From Prunus persica (lineage: Eukaryota > Streptophyta > Magnoliopsida > Rosales > Rosaceae), in contig NC_034012.1 of NCBI RefSeq assembly GCF_000346465.2, positions 9,160,294 through 9,224,293 of the forward strand: DNA of 64,000 nt. The letters are read 5' to 3'. The number at the start of each line of letters is the position of its first letter. Positions within the stretch are counted from its first letter, which is position 1. A program made the translations under genes and the position numbers. Positions 26,131-36,824 of this stretch are shown here, one piece after another. The notes under the pieces were generated by a model. That model did no database searches. It had not been told where the DNA came from and worked only from the letters and a program-made list of their open reading frames with translations.

Positions 26131-26323
26131 CCTATGCATCTTCCGCTGCACAGATTATGACTTCTCGACTAACGACCCCGACATATGGACCAGATTGCGC
26201 ATTTTGTGAAATCCGAGGATCAATTGGCGGATATTTTGACAAAGGCGATTTCCAGTAAAGCATTCCACAATTCACTAGATCAGTTGGGCATTGGCGACAT
26301 CTATGCACCAACGTGAGGGGGAG

Positions 26324-26557
26324 TGTTGGCGTGACTTGTGGATATTGACTTACTTTCCTTACACACCAAGAATTCCTATTATAATTGTAATTGATTTACT
26401 TTAATTCCTGATTTCCTACTGCAAATAGATTTAGGAATTTATTATTTACTTGCCTATTCAGGTTTCGTTGTATTATAAATATGACCTCCTACAAGGAGAA
26501 GAATACACAGAAAATTCCCACAAACAAATATTCTCTCATAATTTTCATATTTTAGCA
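26324..26557 (+). repeat. Right (3') LTR of mini-Copia element
   Basis: Identical by eye to the left LTR. A purine tract, GTGAGGGGGAG (26313-26323), stands directly before it, and the target duplication ATATT directly after. Confidence 0.88.
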
Positions 26558-26562
26558 ATATT

Positions 26563-29500
26563 GTCATATAAGAAAGTTTGTCATATAAGAAAGTTAAAAT
26601 GCAGGTGCAATCCCATTCCCAGCCAATCACGCATTATTAATCACACATTGTCATATAAGAAAGTTAAAATGCAGATACAGTGGCATTCCCGATTCAAGTA
26701 AGTTTATTTCCTTTATGGTCTGAAGTAGACAAAGCCAATACAAATTAAACAACCAATCTATAATGTACCTTACAGCACTTCGAGCAACTCAAACTGCCAT
26801 GCCCAAATGCACCGAGTTTCTTTTCCCTCATGTCAAACTTCATGTTGGGCATGTTGGATCTGGGTAGCAAATTCGTGGGTCTCTCCATAGAATTTGCACA
26901 TTTGTGAAGTGAATAATTATAAGTTTGCCCACTGGGCTGCCCAATTGGGCCTTCCCCAGCTAATATTCTTATAACTTTGTTTTTTGAAGACATTTTCTAT
27001 TGAAATGGACGGTATTATATTAAACTCATACAAATTATACGGATGTTAGAATTCGAATACAAAATCTTTTTTGGAGAAGTATTTACTCCAAACCACTACC
27101 AGTGGGTCCTTTGCAATATTATGGTAACTTAAGTTGCCTAGCCACGACAAAAACCTAGCAAATATCGAATTTTCAGTTGCATATTGTTGTAGCGTAGTGT
27201 TCATCTTGTAAGATATATTCTAAGTAAAATATTAATGTTTAATAAAAGTACAATACAAGCAAACTATTAGCTGAGGCTTCTAAATCTTATACTATTTTAA
27301 GTCATGCGACTTCTTCATGTCGTTATATATTTATATTAATTAAGAGCATCCACAATGAGTTCCTTAAATCACCTCCTTAAATAAATTTTAGGGAGAAATT
27401 GGAAACATACAACTCCAACCATACTCCATATCCACCTCCTAAAATAGGAAAACCTTTAGGAGCTCCTAAATCTGAGGAGAGAGAGAAACCTCTTTGTTTT
27501 ATGCATAGTTTAAATTCTTAATTGATACTAAATATATTTTTATATTAATTTTTATAGAGATGGACCAATCTTATTGAATTATAAAATAACTATAGTATTT
27601 ATGACCCCTTAAACTAGGGAGTATGATTGGAGTTCAAATTTTATAAAGAGCTTAATAATTTGTGTGTTTTTAGCTAAATTTTAACTAAAAAATAGAAAGC
27701 ATGATTGTAGATGCTCTAAGAGGGAACAACAACGACATCATTTTCCTGGCATGGTGCACACACTAGCAATTCTTCCTTTTAACCACCAACCTTGTAGGCG
27801 AATGTAATTAATTAGCACACATTTAGGTAGTTAGGTTTATATATAGGCTAATTAGTTATCATGAAAGCTAGCTATTAGGTTTATACATAGGTTAATTAAT
27901 TATCATGAAAGCTACTGCTATTGAAGATGCTCTAATTCTTTATAAACAGAGAGGAATGATTCTAATTTAGGATCTCATCCAATATTGGAAATAAAAGTAT
28001 GACTAAACCATAAACTAAGTAATATATTTGTTTAATCACACAACAATTATAGGCTCGGTGGTTACTCTCCCCAAAGATTCCTTTTTAAAAACGGAATAGT
28101 AATAGGGGTAAAACTTGAAGTTCTCCTTATTTTCATTTTGATGATTGATAAAATTTTCTTCGTACCATCGAGTTTCTCAAAAAAAGAAAAAGAAAAAAAA
28201 GAATAGTAATAATAATTGTAGTTACAAATTTCTACTTATTATGTTGCTGCATGCACGCACACACGCACGCTAACATATATTTAATCTTTTGATTAAGATA
28301 AATGAGAAGTAAAACGTATAGATAGATAATCATCATTGTATTTTATAATATATAGAAAAAAAATCACATATCGCATTCATGCATTTTCACGACATTTTGA
28401 TATGGATGGAATTGAATCATGTGCTCTGGTTCCACCATGGAAAAAGTTTATGCAATGCAAACCATATTAGTGGTACATATAAATTGATTGACCTTCAACT
28501 TGTTAAAAGCCAGTCATTGTGTTGTCTTGATATGTCTTCAACATAAAGGGAAATACATCATTTTGTTATGTTGAAGACTTCTAGTTATGATTTTTGTTTT
28601 TCCTTCTTTTAACAAGGGAAATCTTTAAATTATGTTGTCTTGATGAGTTGCAATAGATTAGCAATAAAAATATGTTAACGATATAATAGATGAATTACGC
28701 ATACTGTGTAATATTTTTTGGAGCTATTATTGACACTCTAAAAAAAATATTCTACAAGATATCGAGTACTTGAATAAATGCTATTGATCACTTGAGTTAC
28801 CAATGCGTTACTCATGCTATTGGTCGCTCGAGTTACAAATGCATTATAGAATATGGTTGACATTTTGTTTATCATATTTAAAAACAAGAAGAAAATTATG
28901 ATAATTATGTTTGTAATATAAGATAGATTGTAGGGCATAGTTATTATTTTCAATCATGTTCTCCACTCATCATCATGCACTTCTGCGGACACCAAACATA
29001 AAATTACAAGCTGCTAGCTGCAATGATTTAAGAATAATATTTAGACTTTCATTGCCTCCAAACAAGTCGTCCAATTCAATCATGTTCAAAACCTTAGGCA
29101 TTGCAATCATCATCATACTTGCAAACAGTCACTCACAGACATAGTGAGGCATGACAAATTCCATTAAAATAAATAAACCAATGGAAGAATTAAAATGACA
29201 CTAAAAACAAAAGCTGATAGATCCTCTCGATTTCCTTGCTTCACTAATCAGTCATCTTCAAAACGATTTTCCAAACAAAAGTTTCTCTCTGAGTTTAGAA
29301 TAAATGGCCAATTAATTAATTTTTTAAAAAATCAGAATAAATAAGGTAATATCATTATTTTATTTTAAGAGAACCTCGACGGAACGATGAAAATTTTATT
29401 AATAAATAAATAAATATAATTATTATATTAATTGAGTATGTCTGGCTTAATTTTCTGGGACCCTAGTTGCATGAATCATGATGTGAGAGAAAAAGACTGC

Positions 29501-30194
29501 TAAATTCCTATTCAAAGACTAGTAGAACCACCAGCCAGATTTGTGGTCTTCGCTTGGCCAAATTGAAATTGTCTGAGATTTTATAGGAATCACATTTCAC
29601 AATCATTAATTTTGCTCCAATGCATGTTCCAACCAGCCATTCAATCTAGGGGGTGGACTTACTGTGATTTCGACTCATCACCTAAAACCCAAATTTAATT
29701 GTTTTTATTTGATTTCTTTGGTGTTTAACCAAAATCTGGTTTGCTAAACAACGTCCAACTCAAAACAAAATAAACGTGGCTGTTTTACTTGTTAATGAAA
29801 TTCCACCATCTTACTTTTATTTTATTTTATCTTATTTAAAGGAAGTTGCTTTTGCTTTCATCCCAACTATTTTATCAACAATTTTTTCCCAATCCAATTA
29901 TAGAAAGATTATTTTATCTCAACCCATGTGTCATAGTATCAAATGCCTAACTAGCAGTACAAAACAAAGCGTAAATAAAGTTATTAAAATGAATAATTAA
30001 ATTTAAAATCACATGGCTAATCGACTACACATCAAATTAATATTGATTAGACAAACCAACGAATTAGAGTAGCAAATAGAAATGTTTGGGGAAAAAAAAA
30101 GAGAGTAGCAAATAGAAATCAAACACAACTATTGTTTTAAAAATAGTTCAAACAACTCAAAACGCGTCCATATTAATTAAGGACAATATAACCA
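26563..30194. other. Gene-poor AT-rich DNA
   Basis: No supported gene. It contains a repeated TTGTCATATAAGAAAGTT motif at 26560-26670, a Harbinger-type MITE (27344-27716), a two-copy repeat near 27836-27920 (TTAGGTTTATA...TCATGAAAGCTA), and short degenerate repeats near 28740-28850. Other open frames are short and AT-driven. Confidence 0.5.
27344..27716. mobile_element. Tourist/Harbinger-type MITE, 373 bp
   Basis: The left end GAGCATCCACAATGAG matches the reverse complement of the right end, GAGCATCTACAATCAT. The trinucleotide TAA lies directly outside both ends (27341-27343 and 27717-27719), the target duplication typical of PIF/Harbinger elements. The interior is AT-rich and non-coding. 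Confidence 0.65.
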
Positions 30195-30452
30195 ATATAA
30201 TTTAGGGAGCTTTAGTAATATACCCAAAATCAGACCTGAAATTATAAAAAAAACCTTATTTAGAATTCACTTTAGAAACACACCCAAAAACTATTTATTA
30301 TCTAAAAAATGAGTATTGAAGTTCCTATAAATTACATATTTGCCATTGATTAACTTAAAACAAGCTCAATACAAAAAACTCAAAATAAGCCCAACAAGTC
30401 CAACTTAGATTTGACCACCAAAAAAAAAAAAAAAAAAAATTAGCAAACCCGA

Positions 30453-30590
30453 AGTACATTGTTAATACCATGTCATAGAAGTACATTATTAATACCATGT
30501 CATAAAAATACATTGTTAATATCATGTCATAGAAGTACAATGTTAATATCATTTCAGAGAAAAAACATAGTTAATACCATTTTATACAAA
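30453..30590. repeat. 27-bp tandem repeat in Pack-MULE-like element
   Basis: About five imperfect copies of AGTACATTGTTAATACCATG plus TCATAGA. More copies occur on the other side of a short spacer at about 30700-30730 and 30826-30875, next to the BEL1-like fragment. Confidence 0.7.
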
Positions 30591-30862
30591 AAACTCAAGC
30601 AAGACATCCGATATCTTCTGAAAAAACCACCTCAAATTGTCCACAGTTTCACCAGAAACAATCGCAAAGGCAAAAGGAAATACCTCTACCAAAAAGAAAA
30701 AGGTACACTGTTAATACTATGTCATAAAACTATTTTCCTAGTAAAAATCACATTATGCATATCATAAACTTCAAGTGCACAGCTATATAGAGAGCAAAAT
30801 ATATAGCATGCTTTGTTACTGAAAATATGTTAATACTATGTCGTAGAAGTATACTGTTAATA

Positions 30863-31177
30863 CTATGTCATAGAAATCAACTCAGTTGTAGGGTATGAAT
30901 AGTTGTTACTGGAAGCTAACAACATCATTTCATTCCTGCCACCATCAGAATCAGCATATTTGTGAGGAAGGAAAGAGCTGCCGGACAAGACTTTAGAGTA
31001 GGATCCAGCAACATATGAAGCTTGATTCAGATACATCATCATTTTGGCGGGGGGTTCAGAATAAGAAGCAAGTTTCTCATCCCCTGCATAGAAGGGGTTC
31101 AACAAGTTTTGGTTGCTTAAATTTTGGAAATATGTAGCCATAGCTTGGTTGGTTGGTTCCTCTGTCTCCAAAGCCAA
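30863..31177 (-). pseudogene. BEL1-like homeodomain gene fragment (N-terminal part)
   Basis: The minus-strand frame contains MATYFQNLSNQNLLNPFYAG, then a YSEPPAKMMMYLNQASY stretch, SGSSFLPHKYADSDGGRNEM and then unrelated residues before a stop. This matches the N-terminal region of BEL1-like homeodomain transcription factors. The SKY/BEL domains and the homeodomain that define the family are absent. A plausible splice acceptor (TTTTGTCACAG) lies just upstream of the fragment at about 31190, as in genes whose 5' UTR intron precedes the ATG exon; its retention would mean capture at DNA level, not from mRNA. The fragment lies within the Pack-MULE-like element. Confidence 0.7.
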
Positions 31178-31959
31178 AGCCTCGAGTTAACCTGTGACAA
31201 AATCCAAATTACCAGTCTTGCTCATAATCAAATTACCATTGTAGATCATAGAAAATAAGAAATTCATCAAAAAGAAAGCCTAACCAAAATTACCAAAAGC
31301 AAAACCAGCAAAATGAAAAGGAACCACAGAGTGATCAAAAGAACAAAAGCCATATTTAACCCAAATATCAAAATCTTCTTATTCTTCTTTTCCATATCAT
31401 CAGAAGTATGTAGTGAACATGTTAACCTGAAAGGTGTGGTATGTGAATGAATTGTGAAGCAAACACAGATGGATAGAAGAGAAGAGAAACTGAGGCAAAG
31501 TCCACTACCTCCTTATCCTCCCTCCCAAACTGGAGACAAATGCCGAAGTCACCTGAAACGGTGTCGGAAAACTCAAAATCTACAGACCTTTCCGAGCTCG
31601 CAGCGACGTCGTGAGTGGTTGAGGTGGCTGTGATTTAGCCCAGATGTGATCGTCGGCCCTGGCCGGTCCTTTTCCGATCAGTCTCACGGTTGGCCGTGGC
31701 TGGAGCACCAAGATCGCCGACCAACCTGGTTTCCGCGAAGGGAAAGAGACAAGAGAGAGAGCCCTAGAATTTTTCAAAAAAACTAATTTAATACTAAAAG
31801 GATAATAAAAGTATTTCATTTAACTAATTAAACTAAAAAATTTAACAGTTGTGAGTTTTGGGTGTTTTTTGATCGTGTTTATATACATTGAATGATGTAG
31901 GGTTTCTTTATAAAACTACGTCTAGGAATGGGTATTTAACTAATTTTCTATATAATTTA

Positions 31960-34226
31960 CTAGGTCACTACAATACAATGTTCTACTTCGACATGACGGG
32001 GAAGATTATTATACTAGATTGTACTGATTTTACTCTAATTTTTCATGTGTTTGTGATAATTTGTTCATGTTGTTCATCCGTTTTGATTTTAATCCTGTGA
32101 TGGTAGGGTAAAGTTCCTCATTGGTTTGACAACCATTGGTGGTCAACAAGTCAACTTTCTTTTGTGCGTGAGCATGCCACTGCTAGCAGTTCAAAACCCT
32201 ATTAAACTTCTAAAAAATAGATAAATTGTGCCCCAAGTTACTGACTTTTAAACAAGCAATTGTGAATTTGGGTGAGGAATATCTCCTAAGTAAGTTCTTT
32301 TCTTGCCTTAGACTAGTGAGAACTTCACAATTTTTCACAGTACAAAATTGGTAGTTCTTGCCAGAATATATGAAAAGAAAGTAAACTGTTTAGGCAGAAT
32401 TGCCTATTACAAGACTCAAAAAGAGGAAAAGCCAACTCTAGAAAAGACAATAGAGCGTTGGACTTTGATTTCTACTTGAGTAGCTGTTTCTGATCGGGAC
32501 TGGATTGGATGTGTGTGCTGGATTGAATCGTCAACACCTTCAACTGATGAGTTTCAGCTGGAAATTGATACCAACATTTGAGTTTGGCAGAGCTTCAATT
32601 TATTTCAAGCCATTGAAGGCTTGCTGAAGGGGCATAATTGAGGCCTCTCCAGTCTGAAAGGGACAGAAGTGGCTAGATTGATGGTCACTGAGCTGGAACT
32701 GCTATATGGTGCATGTTCTGCTTGACCAAGGCCTTCTGTAAATTTGTTGAGGTTTTCATATTTGTGAAAAACCCCGACCCTGCTTGACTTGGCTTTGTGC
32801 TGAACCAAATTTGTAACGAGAAAAATCTCGCTTTGTAAAACTGTTTCTCGAAACTGAACTGAAACCAGAGATTTGAATTCTAACCGATTTGTTTCTTGTG
32901 GCTCGATGAGCTTTGGTCACTTCAGTGTTTGAAGGCTTTTGAGATCAATTGATCATTTTGAGTTTGTCAGTTATGACTTTGATAATTTTTGTCTTGATTG
33001 ATTTTGGTTGTCCTTCATCTGTTCACCCTCTCTCTTATTTTATAGGAAATGCTGGAGTGGGGTTTTCTAATTTTTGAATAATGGGCTGCAAATCTCTTCA
33101 AAAGATCTTTCTTTTTAAATGCCACAAAAAAAAGGGAGGTTATCTATTTTGGCAGAAAAAAAACCATCAACAGTCGGTTTCCATGGTGGTCTTTTCCCTG
33201 CTTTTTTTATGAAAGAAAAACTAATCCCTTCTTACTCTCTAACTGCCCTTTGTAAGAATGCAATCTGCCATGATGGCCAATTTGCTTTTCTTGATGAACA
33301 ACTCCCTTGCTCCTTACTTATCTCTCAAAAAATGTAGCTTGCTTATCTCTTGGAAATGACACCTGCTTTGGTGCAGAATTTCTCTGCATATAGAAAGGGA
33401 TTTTGATCTTCTTTTGAGTGCGAAAAATGGAGAAGTCTTCCTATAAGACCTGTTTTCATTTAACTCCCATCACCTCCTCTGCGTTGGTTGAAAGTTTTGA
33501 CTTTTTCAAAGGTCAGAAAGTCACATGGGGATTTCTTGAGAGAAACCTTTTTAGAAAGTTTCTTTCTTTTTTGCTGATTGGCTTTCTCCTTGGGTAGAGT
33601 GAGTTTTCTAACAAAATGGTTTAATGATATTTATTTAAAATAGGGCTAAATTCACAATCTGCTAAAAGGGTCTGGGCTTATTTCAACATCTTTATTTTTG
33701 ACTTCTGATCCCCATAGAGAAAGCCCAAATGTTTTGTTCATGGGTCTTTTTAACAAAGATGGGTTGGCGTGCAGAGTTTCGCCCCAAACGCAAGGTAAAC
33801 TTTGGTGGCTGTTTAGAATGGCATGGGTCTCTTCGATTTTGGGCTGATAATTTAATTTCCTCAAAACATGGAGCCTGAATTTGTTTATTTTTGTGGGCCA
33901 ATAGTTTTTTAGGCTGGACGTGCATAATTCAGGCTCAAACACATGTATTTGGCATTTTCGACTCTTGTATTATATTTCTTTTCCTTTTATAGAGTTTGAA
34001 ATGAACATTGATTGATTATGACCCAAAAAAAAAAAAATTCGATAGAAGTATCTAATTATTCCTTACCAAGTACAAATGAAGAAGAAATAAAATAAAGGGG
34101 AAAAGAAAGATGAATAATTATCCAAAAATGGTAATACAAGATAGGACAAGCACATAATATATATCTAGAAACATGTAAAAATGATTTTTTTTAAAATTTT
34201 ATATAATAAGAATGAAATATACCTAC
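31960..34226. other. Unassigned block, possible solo LTR
   Basis: From about 32200 to 33960 the base composition is richer in G and C than the flanks, and the style resembles gypsy LTRs (many GGGCT/GCCCA words, AAGCCCAAAT, GGGCCAATAG). A TATA-box-like CCTATAAAATAA stands on the minus strand at about 33035-33046. No protein domain is visible. I could not find a TG...CA pair with matching 5-bp flanks, so the solo-LTR reading is weak. Confidence 0.3.
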
Positions 34227-35688
34227 TGTTGGGGCTTTTTTGTTCCAGCAGCCTGACGAATGGGCTTGGGCTGCCGTAAGAAGAGAAGTGAGCAAAATTC
34301 CCCAAATGCCTGGGTTCGACACCAAGCGCCTGGAAGAGTGTTTTTCGCAGAGTCTGATGAAACTGTTACGAAAACACTCTCAGGCTTCCTTCACTAATAG
34401 CCTAAACAAACTTGACCAATTTTACAGAAGAGCTTGGCTTGGAGAGCATGTGGCATGGGAGCTAGGCTTTCACAGGTTTAGCAATTTTGAGAGAGAGAGA
34501 TGAATTTTCCTATGGAGGATGGGGGTTTAGAGCAGGCAAAGGGAGATTTGGCTGATTTCCTTCCCAATGGAGGAAGAAAACGAATGGAGGAGGAGATGGG
34601 GTGGCTTGAGTAGATTTTCCAGCTGCTTGACAATGCTTGGTCGAGCTCTGGAAAATGGGTTGGTTTTCTGGGTAGCAGAAGTCCTCCTTTTTATAGCCGC
34701 TAAGGGTTCTAATTCCGTCATACTTCCCTCCCTCTTTCCATTGTTTTCCCCCACTTCGTCTTCTTTGATGAATCCCGTCCGCCCAAGACACATGGGTAAG
34801 GAACCCATTTGTGGTTCCAAGGTCTCGGTTTTGCTGGCCCTTCATCATAGAGGTGAAGAGCCGCTTGCTTTTCTCTCGATCTTTCCTATGCAAGCTGCCA
34901 GAACAATGGGAGGGAAATGAGCTACGTTTTACCCAACGGGTAAACCTCTTGCTTGTGTGGATTTCCTCTGGTTTTTGAGATGGTTGCTGTTGACTTTCTT
35001 GGATAAGGACAAAACGTGCTTGGCCAGATATTTTACAGAGAGTTTGGGCTGGGCTTTTCTTTCCTAGGCTTTGAATTGGTGATATGTCATTCTGGGTCAG
35101 TCTGCTGGGCTTTTCGTCAAGCTGCCGGAAACAGCTTGCCTATTGCACTTTAACAGCACATTTAGGCCTTCTAATTGTCCTAGCCTTCTCTAACAGGCTT
35201 TGCACTTTTCTTCTAAGGTATTGGGTCATGCTCTCTCTTCTCTTATGCTAACCCATGTATTTCGGGCCGAAGAAATAGGCTTGAGTTTTGGGCCCCCCAA
35301 GTGACCCGAAACTACCATTTCCTTGGCTCGTCAATGGGTCCTATGAAAGCCCGTTGCCATCCATACCACAACCCGTTCAAGCAAGCCCCGGGTAATTTTG
35401 GTGGCTTGGGCCCACCTAAGCTTGTAACACATCTTGGTGTTGGCATGGCGGTTCCGACACCTATGCTTGTGCTTGGATTTTTATCCTATCATCATAGGCT
35501 ATAGCCGAGTTCGATAGGAATGAGCATGTTTTTAGCATGTTTTTTGGTCTTCCCGCACGTGCTTGTTTGGCGTGGCATGTGGCCCGTAGCTCGTATTAAT
35601 TCGTTCCCTAAATTCTCTTGCGTTTACTTGTCCCTATTGGGCCAATAGTCAACTTGGGCTTAGCCCCTTGGATTTTTGGGCCTCAACA
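34227..35688 (-). repeat. 3' LTR of gypsy element (left on the plus strand)
   Basis: On the plus strand it starts TGTTGGGGCT and ends GGGCCTCAACA. It differs from the other LTR at 34918 (T against G), 35122 (C against T) and 35351 (C against T). On the minus strand a TATA box, GGCTATAAAAAGG, lies at about 34686-34698, consistent with minus-strand transcription. Confidence 0.93.
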
Positions 35689-35703
35689 TTAGCCCCCTTG
35701 ATT
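35689..35703 (-). other. Polypurine tract of gypsy element
   Basis: The minus strand reads AATCAAGGGGGCTAA directly before the 3' LTR, the expected place and composition for the second-strand primer. Confidence 0.65.
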
Positions 35704-36824
35704 ATTGGGGCCATGAGCAAATGGTGAGATGGGCCAAATAATCAAACCTGGCCCAAAAAAATCAAACCTCTGCCACTGACGTGCCCTTCTCGTTTCCCGC
35801 GTACGTGCTGCCATGATTGTTTTCCAGCAGTCTCGCCTATTCCCCAGGTACGCTTCCATCACATCTGTTTTAATTTATTTTATTTTATTTCTCTCTTCTC
35901 TTTTCCCTTCGACTTCCTTCTTTTGCAGGTGTGACACCTGCATCCCTTGTCTTCTTCTTTTCATTATCGCTGGCCTTCATTCACGCACAGGCCTAGAGGG
36001 TTTCGAAAGAAAATTGCGGAGGGGTGCCATCCATAACTACGATCGGTTACGCCTGGAGAAACCGCTCGCACCCACCGGGAGAAGTCACCGATTCTCTTTA
36101 AAATCCCTCATTCTTCTCTAATTTCTTCTTCAATCTGATAGAAAAGAAAAACAGGTTTGGCAGAATCACTTTGCAAGACGCGGAGCCACTCCGAGAGCAA
36201 GAATCGCCAGACAGCCCCTCTTCGTTTCGATTTCGGCTAGCCGCTGGAAAAAATTACCAAGGACAGTGGTAAGTACTACTCCTCCTCTTTTCTTTTCGTG
36301 TTTCTCTGTTCTGTTGCTGCATACACTTTCGCACATCTCCCATATACGGACATCAGGGAGTGAAAATCCCTTCCTTTTGTTTTTTTCGTTTTTTCGTTTT
36401 CTCTCTTTTTCTTCTGGAGAACAGTACCCCCTTCATAGCCCCCCTTTTGCTGCGCATTCGTCCCTTTTCTTATATTTCAAAATCGGGCCACCGATTGGGG
36501 GTTTTAACGACCATCCTTGTGCAAATTCAGAACCCTTAAGCTGTATCTGACCAAAGTGGAGAAGCCATAAGCGCTTATATCGACCCCGCAGTCTCCTTCC
36601 AAGTAATTATTCTCTTGTGACTTGGTTTCCTCTTAATCTTGCATCGAATAGCCCCTCCGCATGATGATATTGCATTAGTTCCGCTGTTAGCGTATTCTTG
36701 GCATGAAATCCTGTAGATGTATGTATGCCCAACAATCGTGAAGGTGCTGGAACCTATATATTATGATGACTTATTCCTTTCTCCCCTCTTTTTTGCAGGT
36801 ATCTGTGACCTTATTAGCCTTGCC

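Larger units (their letters stand above)
24820..26557 (+). mobile_element. Non-autonomous Copia-derived LTR element, 1738 bp
   Basis: Two 234-bp direct LTRs (24820-25053, 26324-26557) begin TGTTGG and end TAGCA; I see no difference between them. The 5-bp duplication ATATT flanks the element (24815-24819, 26558-26562). A primer-binding site follows the left LTR and a purine tract precedes the right LTR. The 1.27-kb interior has no complete gag or pol. It holds scraps of Copia pol: a YFHEDVAYF-like piece near 25188-25215 from the region after integrase, a first pol tail with its own purine tract near 25622-25665, and the final RNase H codons (HFVKSEDQLADILTKA) at about 26195-26315. The element must have been moved by enzymes from another Copia element. 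Identical LTRs mean recent insertion. Confidence 0.88.
30205..31949. mobile_element. Pack-MULE-like element carrying a BEL1-like gene fragment
   Basis: The 10-bp sequence ATATAATTTA occurs at 30195-30204 and again at 31950-31959, a suitable size for a Mutator target duplication. The terminal 100-120 bp form imperfect inverted repeats: both ends, read inward, give AGTnAnATACCCAnnnnn(A)GAC, then ATAAAnAAACC and later AAACAC...ACCCAAAACT. Between them lies a piece of a BEL1-like homeobox gene and a GC-rich stretch (31450-31780) unlike the surroundings. No transposase frame is present, so the element is non-autonomous. The duplication is AT-only and the termini are diverged, so the boundaries are tentative. 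Confidence 0.5.

Noticed and set aside
25842..26258. Thr-Pro repeat protein of 138 codons
   Set aside because: This frame is one reading of a GACCCC repeat; the acidic frame has more natural codon variation and the region is inside a transposable element.
30863..31177. Functional BEL1-like homeobox gene
   Set aside because: Only the variable N-terminal part is present; BEL domain and homeodomain are missing and the frame drifts into unrelated sequence.
34567..34920. Open frames of 97-127 codons repeated in both LTRs (also at 44293-44850)
   Set aside because: They lie inside LTRs, are similar only because the LTRs are copies, and match no known domain.
36266..36550. 94-codon open frame upstream of the PMD gene
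   Set aside because: CT-rich leader-like DNA; composition explains the open frame and no domain is visible.
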